Source of the DNA: Rugosimonospora acidiphila
GTDB lineage: Bacteria > Actinomycetota > Actinomycetes > Mycobacteriales > Micromonosporaceae
Assembly (NCBI RefSeq): GCF_039543385.1
Contig: NZ_BAABJQ010000044.1
Coordinates: 1 to 58,024 of the forward strand
Direction of reading: 5' to 3'
DNA: 58,024 nt
Shown: piece after piece, positions 41,710 through 48,689 of the stretch
How positions within the stretch are numbered: the first letter of the stretch is position 1
Layout: each line of letters opens with the position of its first letter
Program-made: the position numbers and the translations under genes
The notes under the pieces: generated by a model
Told to the model about the DNA's origin: nothing
Seen by the model: the letters and a program-made list of their open reading frames with translations, nothing else
The model's database searches: none

Positions 41710-42590
41710 GGCAGCTCCAGGGTCTCGGCCTCGGGTGTGCTCAGCGTGGCGAACGCCGCGCGCAGGTCCCGGGCGGTCTGGGCGAGGTGGTCGCGCATGG
41801 CGGCGGCCGCGCCGGCGGCGTCGCGGGCGCGGATCCGGTCCAGGATGGCGTCGTGCTGCCCGATCACGTCGGCGATGCTGCCGCCGCGGGTCAGGTGACC
41901 GCGCAGGCTCTGCAGCCGGCTGGCGTGCAGCGGACCCTCCATCGCCTCGATCAGGAAGTTGAGCAGCTGATTACCGCTGGCCGCGGCCAGGCTCTCGTGG
42001 AAGCGGATGTCGGCCGCGTGGATGGCGTCGGGGTCACCGCCCTCGGCCACCTGGCTCATGGCGGCGAGGGCCGACTCGGCGGCGGCGACCTCCGCGCGGC
42101 TGGCCCGCTGAGCGGCCAGCGACGCGGTGTGCACCTCCAGCGCCCGGCGCACCTCTAGCAGGTCGAGCAGCTGGCGTGGGTCACGGCGGATGGCCGAGGC
42201 GAAGAAGTCGCCGATCGGCCTGGCGTTCGGGTAGGCCACGGTGGGACGGCGACCCCGGTGGATCTCCACCAGCCCGCGCGCCTGCAGACCCTTGATGGCC
42301 TCCCGCACGGTCAGCCGGCTCACGCCCAGCTCGGTGCCGAGGTCGGACTCGGAGGGCAGCTCGGCGCCCGGCTCCAGATCGCCGAGCACGAGCTGCTCGA
42401 TGCGCCGCACGACCTGCTCGGTGACGCTGCCGGAGCCGCGGCCGGCGGGACGGCCACGGGAACCTGTCTGATCGCGGATGGCCGGCTGCTCCGGATTGGC
42501 AGTCTGACCCGGGATGGCGGACTGATCAGGGATGGCGGTCTGATCGCGAACGGCGCACTGGTCGCCGGTGCCTGCCATGCTGGCCATCAT
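41706..42590 (-). CDS. FadR-subfamily GntR transcriptional regulator
   Basis: 294 residues. Winged HTH at about 57-120 (VTEQVVRRIEQLVLGDL, LPSESDLGTELGVSRLTVREA) and an all-helical FCD effector domain (about 140-275; LLEVRRALEVHTASLAAQRA, DIRFHESLAAASGN, QHDAILDRIRARDAAGA) with the metal-site residues Asp and His. The first 45 residues are a six-residue repeat (DQTAIP, DQSAIP, GQTANP, EQPAIR) that is probably disordered. Cotranscribed and coupled with the dehydratase gene. TTATC/GATAA palindromes upstream are likely operators. Sugar acids are typical effectors of such regulators. Confidence 0.9.
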   Translation of the reverse strand: MMASMAGTGDQCAVRDQTAIPDQSAIPGQTANPEQPAIRDQTGSRGRPAGRGSGSVTEQVVRRIEQLVLGDLEPGAELPSESDLGTELGVSRLTVREAIKGLQARGLVEIHRGRRPTVAYPNARPIGDFFASAIRRDPRQLLDLLEVRRALEVHTASLAAQRASRAEVAAAESALAAMSQVAEGGDPDAIHAADIRFHESLAAASGNQLLNFLIEAMEGPLHASRLQSLRGHLTRGGSIADVIGQHDAILDRIRARDAAGAAAAMRDHLAQTARDLRAAFATLSTPEAETLELP

Positions 42591-42914
42591 TCAGGATGCG
42601 AGCGATCGACGGCAAGACTTGTCAGCTAACCGAGGCCCTGGTATTGCCTCCACCTTGGACAAGTGCGCCCGCAATTGGGAGATCGCCGCGCCCTACTGTC
42701 TGATAAGGCTCAGCCAATTATCTGATAAGTGCTCCCCAACCCCACTGGTGACTGTCACTCCACAGTGGACGACGATGGGATGTGAGCACACCGGCCATGG
42801 TCGCCCCTCGTTCCGTATCGGCCGCGACGGATCGGCGGCGATCGAGGTCGCTCGTTCGGTATCTTGAGGTATCGACGGCGTCCGACACCGCTCGTGAGAG
42901 GGGGGCGACGCGAC
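42591..42914. other. Intergenic region between gntR and the VOC gene
   Basis: Contains the FadR-type operator pair at 42699-42728 and the palindrome TCCACAGTGGA (42759-42769). On the minus strand TTGGCT and TAGGGC spaced by 16 bases are a weak promoter candidate. Nothing else seen. Confidence 0.45.
42699..42728 (-). promoter_or_regulatory. FadR-type operator pair upstream of gntR
   Basis: Two copies of TCTGATAAG (42699-42707 and 42721-42729) 22 bp apart; the second is part of the palindrome TTATCTGATAA (42718-42728). Spacing of two helical turns upstream of an autoregulated FadR-type gene. Confidence 0.6.
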
Positions 42915-43289
42915 ATGATCAGCGTGCGCTACATCGTGAACGACGTCGACGCGGCCATCGCGTTCTACCGTGACCTGCTCGGCTTCCGGGTCGACCTGCA
43001 CCCGGCGCCGGTCTTCGCGATGCTGTCCCGGGGAGAGCTGCGCCTGTTGCTCGCCGCTCCGGGAGGGCAGGGGGGCGGCTCGCAGTCGATGCCGGACGGC
43101 CGGAGCCCCGAGCCGGGCGGTTGGAACCGGTTCCAGATCGAGGTCTCCGGGCTGGCCGGTGAGGTCGAGCGGCTCCGGGAGGCCGGGGTGCGGTTGGGCA
43201 ACGACACCGTGCACGGCATCGGCGGCGACCAGATCCTGCTGGAGGACCCGGCCGGCAACCCGGTCGAGTTGTTCGAGCCCGGCTCCTGA
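42915..43289 (+). CDS. VOC-family (glyoxalase/bleomycin-resistance fold) protein
   Basis: 124 residues, one vicinal-oxygen-chelate unit pair: ISVRYIVNDVDAAIAFYRDLLGFRVDLH (first beta-alpha-beta-beta), GGWNRFQIEVSGLAGEVERLREAG and the closing ILLEDPAGNPVELFEPGS. The final Glu is a usual metal ligand, but the other positions are poorly conserved, so it may be a binding or non-metal protein. ATG at 42915, with only a weak GAGAGGGG upstream. Substrate unknown. Confidence 0.85.
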   Translation: MISVRYIVNDVDAAIAFYRDLLGFRVDLHPAPVFAMLSRGELRLLLAAPGGQGGGSQSMPDGRSPEPGGWNRFQIEVSGLAGEVERLREAGVRLGNDTVHGIGGDQILLEDPAGNPVELFEPGS

Positions 43290-43671
43290 GCCCCTCGCTC
43301 CCGAGCCCGCGCCGGTCTGCGGCCCCGCTCCCGGGCCGCGCCCTTGGTCGCCGAGCGTGTCGACGACCATGCAGTCTGTTACGCGCTGGGTCACGCCGTC
43401 CGGCACCCGTGCGGCCGGTGCCGGCACGCCGTGCTGCCGGCGCCGTGGCGTCGGGCCCCGGCAGTAGTCCCGGGTAACAGACTTATCAGGGATAAGGTGC
43501 AATCTGCATCTACCTGACAAGCCGGGGCAACGAGGGCCGTGTTTGCCGTCTTCCCTGCGAACGGCCTGGGCTCAGGCTGAGATTTCGGTTTCAGTTCTCC
43601 GCTCTGCTGGGCAAGTCGCCTCGCGTGTGGCAAGTCTTGAGGCGAGTTGTGGCTAGCGGTGGGAGTTGCGG
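43290..43671. other. Intergenic region before the PBP gene
   Basis: No gene. A 15-bp palindrome CTTATCAGGGATAAG (43482-43496) resembles the operators upstream of gntR but is 190 bases before the PBP start. The rest is GC-rich without clear promoter. Confidence 0.4.
43482..43496. promoter_or_regulatory. FadR-like palindrome CTTATCAGGGATAAG
   Basis: Arms CTTATC and GATAAG are the same half-sites as at 42699-42728, with a 3-base centre. It may be a third site of the GntR protein or a chance match. Confidence 0.45.
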
Positions 43672-45906
43672 ATGACGGGCCGGTTTCTGGGCAAATTCAC
43701 GGGGGTGGTCTTCTGCGTCGCCCTGGCCGGGCTGGTGCTCGCCGTGGCCGCGCTGCCGTTCACGCTGGTGGGCGGCCTGTCGGTCAAGACCCTGACCGCA
43801 GACTTCGACTCCCTGCCGAGCGACCTGAAGATCGTTCCGCCGCCGCAGACGACCTCGATCTACGCCCGTGACGGCAAGACCCTCATCACCACGTTCTACG
43901 ACCAGAACCGCAAGAACGTCTCCCTCTCCGACGTGGCACCGGTCATGCGTCAGGCCATGGTGGCCGCCGAGGACACCCGCTTCTACCAGCACGGCGCGAT
44001 CGACGTGAAGAGCGTGCTGCGCGCCGTGGTCTCCGACGGCAGCAGCGGCCAGATCGAGCAGGGCGCCTCGACGCTGACCATGCAGTACGTGCGCAACGTC
44101 CTGAAGACCGACCCCAACCTCACGGCCGATAAGCGCGCCGCGGCCACCGCGGACACCCCCAGCCGCAAGATCCAGGAAGTGCGGTACGGGGTGGCGCTGG
44201 AGAAGACGGAGTCCAAGGACCAGATCCTGCAGGGGTACCTGAACATCGCCTACTTCGGCAACGGCGAGTACGGCATCTACGCGGCCAGCGAGGGCTACTT
44301 CGGGGTTCCGCCGAGCCAGCTGACCCTGCCGGAGGCGGCGCTCATCGCCGGGCTGGTCCAGTCGCCGGACACCGACAACCCGGTCACCGGCGACAAGGCC
44401 GCCGCGCTGTCCCGGCGCACCTACGTGCTCAACTCGATGGCCGGCATGCACGTGATCACGCAGGCGCAGGCCCAGGCGGCCCAGGCCACGCCGCTGACGC
44501 TGCACCCCAGCCAGCCGCCGAACAACTGCACCGCGGTGCCGGCGGCGCACAACGACTGGGGCTTCTTCTGCGACTACTTCCGGCAGTGGTGGGACGCCCA
44601 GCCGGCGTTCGGCGCCACCGTGCAGGACCGGGAGCGCGCGCTCAACGAGGGCGGGTACACGGTCGTCACCTCCCTGGACCCGAACATCCAGGCATCGGCG
44701 CTGCAGCAGTCGCTGTCCGTCTACGGGTACGACAACGAGAAGGCGCTGCCCATCGCGGTGGTGCAGCCCGGCACCGGGCAGGTGCTGTCGATGGCGGTCA
44801 ACCGGCACTACAGCCTCGCGTCCAACCCGGCGGGGCAGGAGTACCCGAACACGGTCAGCCAGCTGATCGCCGGGGGTAACGGGATCAACGGGTACCAGGC
44901 CGGCTCCACCTTCAAGCTGTTCACCATGCTGGCCGCGCTGCAGTCGGGCCTGCCGCTGTCCACCAGCTTCAACTCGCCGTCGCCACTGGTCACCCGGTTC
45001 CCGGCGAGCGGACCGGGCAGCTGTGGCGGCTTTTGGTGCCCGGTCAACGACAACCCGTCCTTCATGAACGGTGTGCGCACCATGTGGGACGGGTACGGCC
45101 GGTCGGTGAACACGTACTTCGTGCAGCTGGAGGAGCAGATCGGTCCGGAGAAGGCGGTGGCCATGGCGCAGCAGCTGGGCATCACCTTCCGGGCCCCGAG
45201 CGACGCCCAGCTCGCCACCAACGACCCGAGCGACTGGGGATCGTTCACCCTCGGCGTCGCCGACACCACGCCACTCGATCTGGCCAACGCGTACGCGACG
45301 GTGGCCAACAACGGCAGCTACTGCAAGCCGACCCCGGTCGTGTCCATCACCGACTCCAACGGCAAGAAGCTGACCACCGGCGCGCCGAGCTGCCAGCAGG
45401 TCATCGACCCGGACATCGCGCACGCCGCCACCGACGCGGCCCGCTGCCCGGTCGGCCAGCAGTCCTTCTTCAACATGTGCAACGGCGGCACCGCCACGAA
45501 CGTGGGCAGCATCTTCGGTGACCGGCCGGTGGCCGGCAAGACCGGAAGTTCGGACAACAACACCACCGAGACGTTCGTCGGCTTCACCCCGCAGCTCGCG
45601 GCGGCCGGCATCGCGGCGGACCCGACCAACGCGAACGACTCGGTGGGCTCGGCGGTCGAGTCGGCGGTGGCCGCGGCGGTGGCGCACACCATGATGACCG
45701 GCCTGAACGGCCAGCCCGTCAAGGACTTCACGCCCCCGCCCGAGTCGCTCGCCTTCGGCACGGCCGGCCCGCCGGCCACCAACAACCCGCCGGCCACGTC
45801 CCAGAAGGCGACCCCCGGCGACGCCGGCGACCAGGGCGATCAGGCGACCCCGCCGCAGCCGGGCCGGCACGGGTCAGGAGGACGTCGAGGCGGGCTCGGC
45901 CAGTGA
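43672..45906 (+). CDS. Class A penicillin-binding protein (transglycosylase/transpeptidase)
   Basis: 744 residues. One N-terminal membrane anchor (FTGVVFCVALAGLVLAVAALPF, about residues 9-32). GT51 transglycosylase with Glu in AAEDTRFYQHGAID and GASTLTMQYVRNVL. Transpeptidase with Ser and Lys in GSTFKLF, the SVN triad in RSVNTYFV and KTGS in AGKTGSSDNNT. It polymerises and cross-links peptidoglycan outside the membrane. A Pro/Gly-rich tail (about 690-744) follows. ATG at 43672 with GGGAG seven bases upstream. Its 3' end overlaps a small minus-strand ORF. Confidence 0.95.
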   Translation: MTGRFLGKFTGVVFCVALAGLVLAVAALPFTLVGGLSVKTLTADFDSLPSDLKIVPPPQTTSIYARDGKTLITTFYDQNRKNVSLSDVAPVMRQAMVAAEDTRFYQHGAIDVKSVLRAVVSDGSSGQIEQGASTLTMQYVRNVLKTDPNLTADKRAAATADTPSRKIQEVRYGVALEKTESKDQILQGYLNIAYFGNGEYGIYAASEGYFGVPPSQLTLPEAALIAGLVQSPDTDNPVTGDKAAALSRRTYVLNSMAGMHVITQAQAQAAQATPLTLHPSQPPNNCTAVPAAHNDWGFFCDYFRQWWDAQPAFGATVQDRERALNEGGYTVVTSLDPNIQASALQQSLSVYGYDNEKALPIAVVQPGTGQVLSMAVNRHYSLASNPAGQEYPNTVSQLIAGGNGINGYQAGSTFKLFTMLAALQSGLPLSTSFNSPSPLVTRFPASGPGSCGGFWCPVNDNPSFMNGVRTMWDGYGRSVNTYFVQLEEQIGPEKAVAMAQQLGITFRAPSDAQLATNDPSDWGSFTLGVADTTPLDLANAYATVANNGSYCKPTPVVSITDSNGKKLTTGAPSCQQVIDPDIAHAATDAARCPVGQQSFFNMCNGGTATNVGSIFGDRPVAGKTGSSDNNTTETFVGFTPQLAAAGIAADPTNANDSVGSAVESAVAAAVAHTMMTGLNGQPVKDFTPPPESLAFGTAGPPATNNPPATSQKATPGDAGDQGDQATPPQPGRHGSGGRRGGLGQ

Positions 45907-46017
45907 GTCATCGTCCGTAGGGGTGGCGGTGGCGCCGGCGTCGGCGACGCGCAGCATCCGGTGACCGGTCGCGAGCACCGGCCTTGGGCTGGCGGGAGCG
46001 GGGTGGGCGTCGGTCAT
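45874..46017 (-). CDS. Possible 47-residue protein coupled to the MarR gene
   Basis: MTDAHPAPASPRPVLATGHR and 27 more residues, ending EPASTSS. The ATG overlaps the MarR stop by four bases (ATGA), and GGAGAGG lies six bases upstream, so translation is plausible. No recognised domain; it may be the truncated start of a MarR-linked transporter. It overlaps the end of the PBP gene by 33 bases on the opposite strand. Confidence 0.35.
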   Translation of the reverse strand: MTDAHPAPASPRPVLATGHRMLRVADAGATATPTDDDSLAEPASTSS

Positions 46018-46523
46018 CGCACCTCTCCGGAGGTTGGCGACGTCTGACCCAGATCGACGAGTCGATCGAGGGCGGGGATCGCGGCGGTGATCGATTCGAC
46101 ATCCCCGGCGGGCAACTGGGCGAGCAGCTCGGCCAGCCGCCGTGCCCGTTCGGCCCGGCGGTGTCGCAGCACCGCCGAGCCCCGCTCGGTCAGCCACACC
46201 CGTACCACCCGGGCGTCGGCCGGGTCGCCGCGCCGCTCGGCGTAGCCATCCCGAGCCAGGCGGGTGACCAGCTGGGTCATGGCCGGCTGGGTGACGCCCT
46301 CCCGGACCGCGAGATCGGACAGCCGGGACGGCCCGTCGCGCTCCAGGGTTCGCATGGTGGACGCGGTGGTCAGGCTGATGTCCGGCGGGCTCAGCCGCCG
46401 GATCAGGGACAGCAGGCGCTCCAGGTGGGCGGCCAGGGCCACGGAGTCGAGCTCGGCCGGGTCCGGCTCGAGCCTTGACGTCGGGTCCCGAGGATCAACC
46501 GTCATGAGCATCAGTTTTATCAC
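46014..46523 (-). CDS. MarR-family transcriptional regulator
   Basis: 169 residues at most. Winged HTH: LTTASTMRTLERDGPSRLSDLAVREGVTQPAMTQLVTRLARDGYAERRGDPADARVVRVWLTERG contains the MarR wing signature D-x-R. The first codon is uncertain: GTG at 46523 or ATGs at 46511 and 46505; none has a clear ribosome binding site. Two direct CTTATG repeats (46527-46532 and 46540-46545) at the start are likely operator half-sites. Its usual efflux-gene partner is missing. Confidence 0.88.
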   Translation of the reverse strand: MIKLMLMTVDPRDPTSRLEPDPAELDSVALAAHLERLLSLIRRLSPPDISLTTASTMRTLERDGPSRLSDLAVREGVTQPAMTQLVTRLARDGYAERRGDPADARVVRVWLTERGSAVLRHRRAERARRLAELLAQLPAGDVESITAAIPALDRLVDLGQTSPTSGEVR

Positions 46524-46598
46524 ATGCTTATGAAAGTTGCTTATGGTTTCGACGATAATCGATTAATCGGCACGCCCGGGGGTTGGGTGCACGGGAAA

Positions 46599-46632
46599 CG
46601 GGACGGGTGAGGTGATGCCTCGTCCCGTCCCG
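46599..46632 (-). terminator. Terminator of the small membrane-protein gene
   Basis: CGGGACGGG-t-GAGG (46599-46612) pairs with CCTC-gt-CCCGTCCCG (46618-46632), 5-base loop, 41 bases after the minus-strand stop at 46673. Confidence 0.7.
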
Positions 46633-46672
46633 CTCGCGGTGATCTTGACTTGGATCGGGTGGTCGGTCCGCC

Positions 46673-46918
46673 CTACCGGTTGCGCATCCGGTACGTCTCG
46701 GCGGCCGCGTCGAGCCGGCGCCGGGCGCGGGTACCGGGGCCGATGGCGCGCTTCGTCCGGCGGTACAGGTAGACGGTGCCACCGACGATCAGCGCGCCGA
46801 CGATCACGTAGAACAGCAGGCCCAAGAGCGCGTGGAACAGCCAGATCGCCAGCATCCCGGCCAGCACCAGGCCAACCACTGGCAGTAGCAGCCACGCCAG
46901 CAACTTAGCGGCGTTCAT
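46673..46918 (-). CDS. Small membrane protein, two transmembrane segments
   Basis: 81 residues from the ATG at 46918, with GGGAGAAG nine bases upstream. Two hydrophobic helices (LLAWLLLPVVGLVLAGMLAIW and LLGLLFYVIVGALIVGGTVYLY) followed by a basic C-terminal tail (RRTKRAIGPGTRARRRLDAA). No family recognised with confidence; similar small proteins are common in actinobacteria. Confidence 0.7.
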   Translation of the reverse strand: MNAAKLLAWLLLPVVGLVLAGMLAIWLFHALLGLLFYVIVGALIVGGTVYLYRRTKRAIGPGTRARRRLDAAAETYRMRNR

Positions 46919-47104
46919 CGAACTTCTCCCGTCTCGGCGGAATGCACCCCCGCCCCGCCTTCCAATCTGACACAGTCGCGCCAGCCGGGCATCAGGGATG
47001 ACCCTCAATCCACTGTGATGTCGCGCCGCCGACCCGGCCTGGGCTCAGGGGATCTTGAACGAGGGGCCGGCGGGGTCCGACCGGTTCCCGCCGCTGGGCC
47101 GCCC

Positions 47105-47119
47105 TATCCTGACGCCGTG
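47105..47119 (+). promoter_or_regulatory. Leaderless promoter of the methyltransferase gene
   Basis: TATCCT (47105-47110), six bases, then GTG at 47117. A -10 hexamer at this distance places the transcription start on the start codon; no Shine-Dalgarno sequence is present. Confidence 0.6.
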
Positions 47120-47842
47120 ACGGACTCCAACCAGCGGCAGGCGCGCTCCTTCGGTACGGCGGCCGAGAGCTACGACCGGTACCGGCCCACGTACGCGCCC
47201 GAGGCGATCGTCTGGGCGTTGGGCGAGCGCCCGCTGCGCGTGGCCGATCTCGGCGCCGGGACGGGGATCCTGAGCCGGGTCCTGCGCGGCCTCGGTCACG
47301 AGGTGGTCGCCGTGGAGCCCGACGACCAGATGCGCACCCGCCTGGCGGCGGTCAGCCCGGACATCACGGCCCTGGCCGGCGCGGCCGAGCGGATCCCGCT
47401 GCCCGACCGCTCGGTGGACGCGGTGGTGGCGGGGCAGGCGTACCACTGGTTCGACGTCGACCGCGCCCACCCGGAGATCGCCCGGGTACTGCGGCCGGGC
47501 GGGGCGTTCGCCGTCATGCGCAACGAGGCCGACCCGGCCACGCCGTGGACGGTCCGCTTCGCCGAGATCATCGATGGGCCCGGGGGAGACGCCCGCCCGG
47601 CCCCCGACTTCGGGGCGCGCTTCGGCCCGGTGGAACACGCCGAACGTCGCCACGAGATCCGGATGACGCCGGATGATCTCCTGGCGGTGGCCACCACCCG
47701 GTCGCCGTACCTGGTCGCCGACGAGCCGAGGCGGCGGGAACTGCTCGACGCCGTGCGCCGGCTGATCGCCGAGGCCGGGCTCGGCGACGGCCCATTCGCC
47801 ATGCCGTACGTGACCCAGGTGTACCGCGCGACGGTGGAGTGA
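47117..47842 (+). CDS. Class I SAM-dependent methyltransferase
   Basis: 241 residues. Motif I VADLGAGTGILSRVL, motif II VEPDDQMRTRL, the acidic VDAVVAGQAYHWFD loop and ARVLRPGGAFAVM typify the Methyltransf_11 group (UbiE/ToxA-like). The GTG at 47117 starts VTDSNQRQARSFGTAAESYDRYRP, the normal beginning of this family; upstream codons are excluded. Appears leaderless. Acceptor unknown; small-molecule methylation in the cytoplasm is expected. Confidence 0.88.
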   Translation: MTDSNQRQARSFGTAAESYDRYRPTYAPEAIVWALGERPLRVADLGAGTGILSRVLRGLGHEVVAVEPDDQMRTRLAAVSPDITALAGAAERIPLPDRSVDAVVAGQAYHWFDVDRAHPEIARVLRPGGAFAVMRNEADPATPWTVRFAEIIDGPGGDARPAPDFGARFGPVEHAERRHEIRMTPDDLLAVATTRSPYLVADEPRRRELLDAVRRLIAEAGLGDGPFAMPYVTQVYRATVE

Positions 47843-47884
47843 CCGGAGGGCCCGCCGAAACCCGCGCCCGCGGGCGGGGTGTCC

Positions 47885-47899
47885 TAGAGTCGGGCGGTG
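47885..47899 (+). promoter_or_regulatory. Leaderless promoter of the acetyltransferase gene
   Basis: TAGAGT (47885-47890), six bases, GTG at 47897: same geometry as at 47105 and 48537. Confidence 0.6.
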
Positions 47900-48469
47900 C
47901 CCTCACTCGCCAGCCCGGCCGTGCCGGCCGGCTCGATGGCGGCGCTGACCCAGCCGGAGATATCCGCGGACGGCGTGGCTCTCCGGCCGTGGCTGCCGTC
48001 GGACCGCCCGGTCGTCGTGGCGGCGTACGCCGACCCCGCGATTCAGCGCTGGCACTGCCGATCCATGACCGACGACGAGGCCGGCGAGTGGATCGCGTCC
48101 TGGCCGGGACGATGGCGCGGGGAAACCGGGGCCGGGTGGGCGGTACTGCGCGCCGGCAGCGTCGCGGGGCAGATCAGCCTACGCCGGATCACCCTCGCCG
48201 AAGGGTTGGCCGAGGTGTCGTACTGGGTGCTGCCGGGCGAGCGCGGGGGCCGGATCGCGCCCCGGGCCCTGTCCGCACTGACCGCGTGGTCCTTCCGGAC
48301 GCTGGGCCTGCACCGGATCGAGCTGAACCACTCGACGGCCAACCCGGCGTCCTGCCGGGTCGCCGGGCACGCCGGGTTCGCCGCCGAGGGTACGAAGCGC
48401 GGCGAGGCCCTGCACGCCGACGGCTGGCACGACATGCACTTGCACGCCCGCCTCGCCGGTGACCCCTGA
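47897..48469 (+). CDS. GNAT-family N-acetyltransferase (RimJ/RimL type)
   Basis: 190 residues. Domain from about 20 to 180: GVALRPWLPSDRPVVVAAYADP, AEVSYWVLPGERGGRIAPRAL (beta4 and the acetyl-CoA loop), LHRIELNHSTANPASCRVAGHAGFAAEG (beta-bulge and the NxxS motif of RimL-like enzymes). The GTG start has no ribosome binding site but an appropriately spaced -10, so the mRNA is probably leaderless. Transfers an acetyl group to an amine of an unknown protein or small molecule. Confidence 0.88.
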   Translation: MPSLASPAVPAGSMAALTQPEISADGVALRPWLPSDRPVVVAAYADPAIQRWHCRSMTDDEAGEWIASWPGRWRGETGAGWAVLRAGSVAGQISLRRITLAEGLAEVSYWVLPGERGGRIAPRALSALTAWSFRTLGLHRIELNHSTANPASCRVAGHAGFAAEGTKRGEALHADGWHDMHLHARLAGDP

Positions 48470-48536
48470 CCGCGTGCCCGCCCCTCCGGTGCCCGAGCCC
48501 GGTTTCGGCCGGGCCTCGGCACTGGGATCGCTGCGC

Positions 48537-48551
48537 TAAGGTATCCCCGTG
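48537..48551 (+). promoter_or_regulatory. Leaderless promoter of the trp leader peptide
   Basis: TAAGGT (48537-48542), six bases, GTG at 48549. Third promoter of this type within 1.5 kb. Confidence 0.55.
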
Positions 48552-48587
48552 ATCAGGCGCATGAACGGTTGGTGGCCCGCCACGTAG
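48549..48587 (+). CDS. trpL: trp leader peptide (attenuator), tandem Trp codons
   Basis: Twelve codons, GTG to TAG: MIRRMNGWWPAT. Codons 8 and 9 are TGG TGG, the hallmark of a tryptophan-sensing leader. Ribosome stalling there would free the segment GGCGGCC (48587-48593) to pair with GGCCGCC (48614-48620), preventing the terminator hairpin at 48612-48635 that precedes trpD. The GTG seems to be transcribed without a leader; an internal ATG at 48561 would give an 8-residue version. Confidence 0.75.
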   Translation: MIRRMNGWWPAT

Positions 48588-48611
48588 GCGGCCCCTTCGT
48601 CATGCATCCAG

Positions 48612-48635
48612 ACGGCCGCCCCGCGAGGCGGCCGT
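48612..48635 (+). terminator. trp attenuator terminator
   Basis: ACGGCCGCC (48612-48620) pairs with GGCGGCCGT (48627-48635), 6-base loop. The upstream segment 48587-48593 can compete for the left arm, giving the alternative antiterminator. Confidence 0.7.
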
Positions 48636-48689
48636 TGTCGTGTCCACAGCGCGGCGGGCTCCCGGGGCCCGACGCGGAAGGACACCTCG

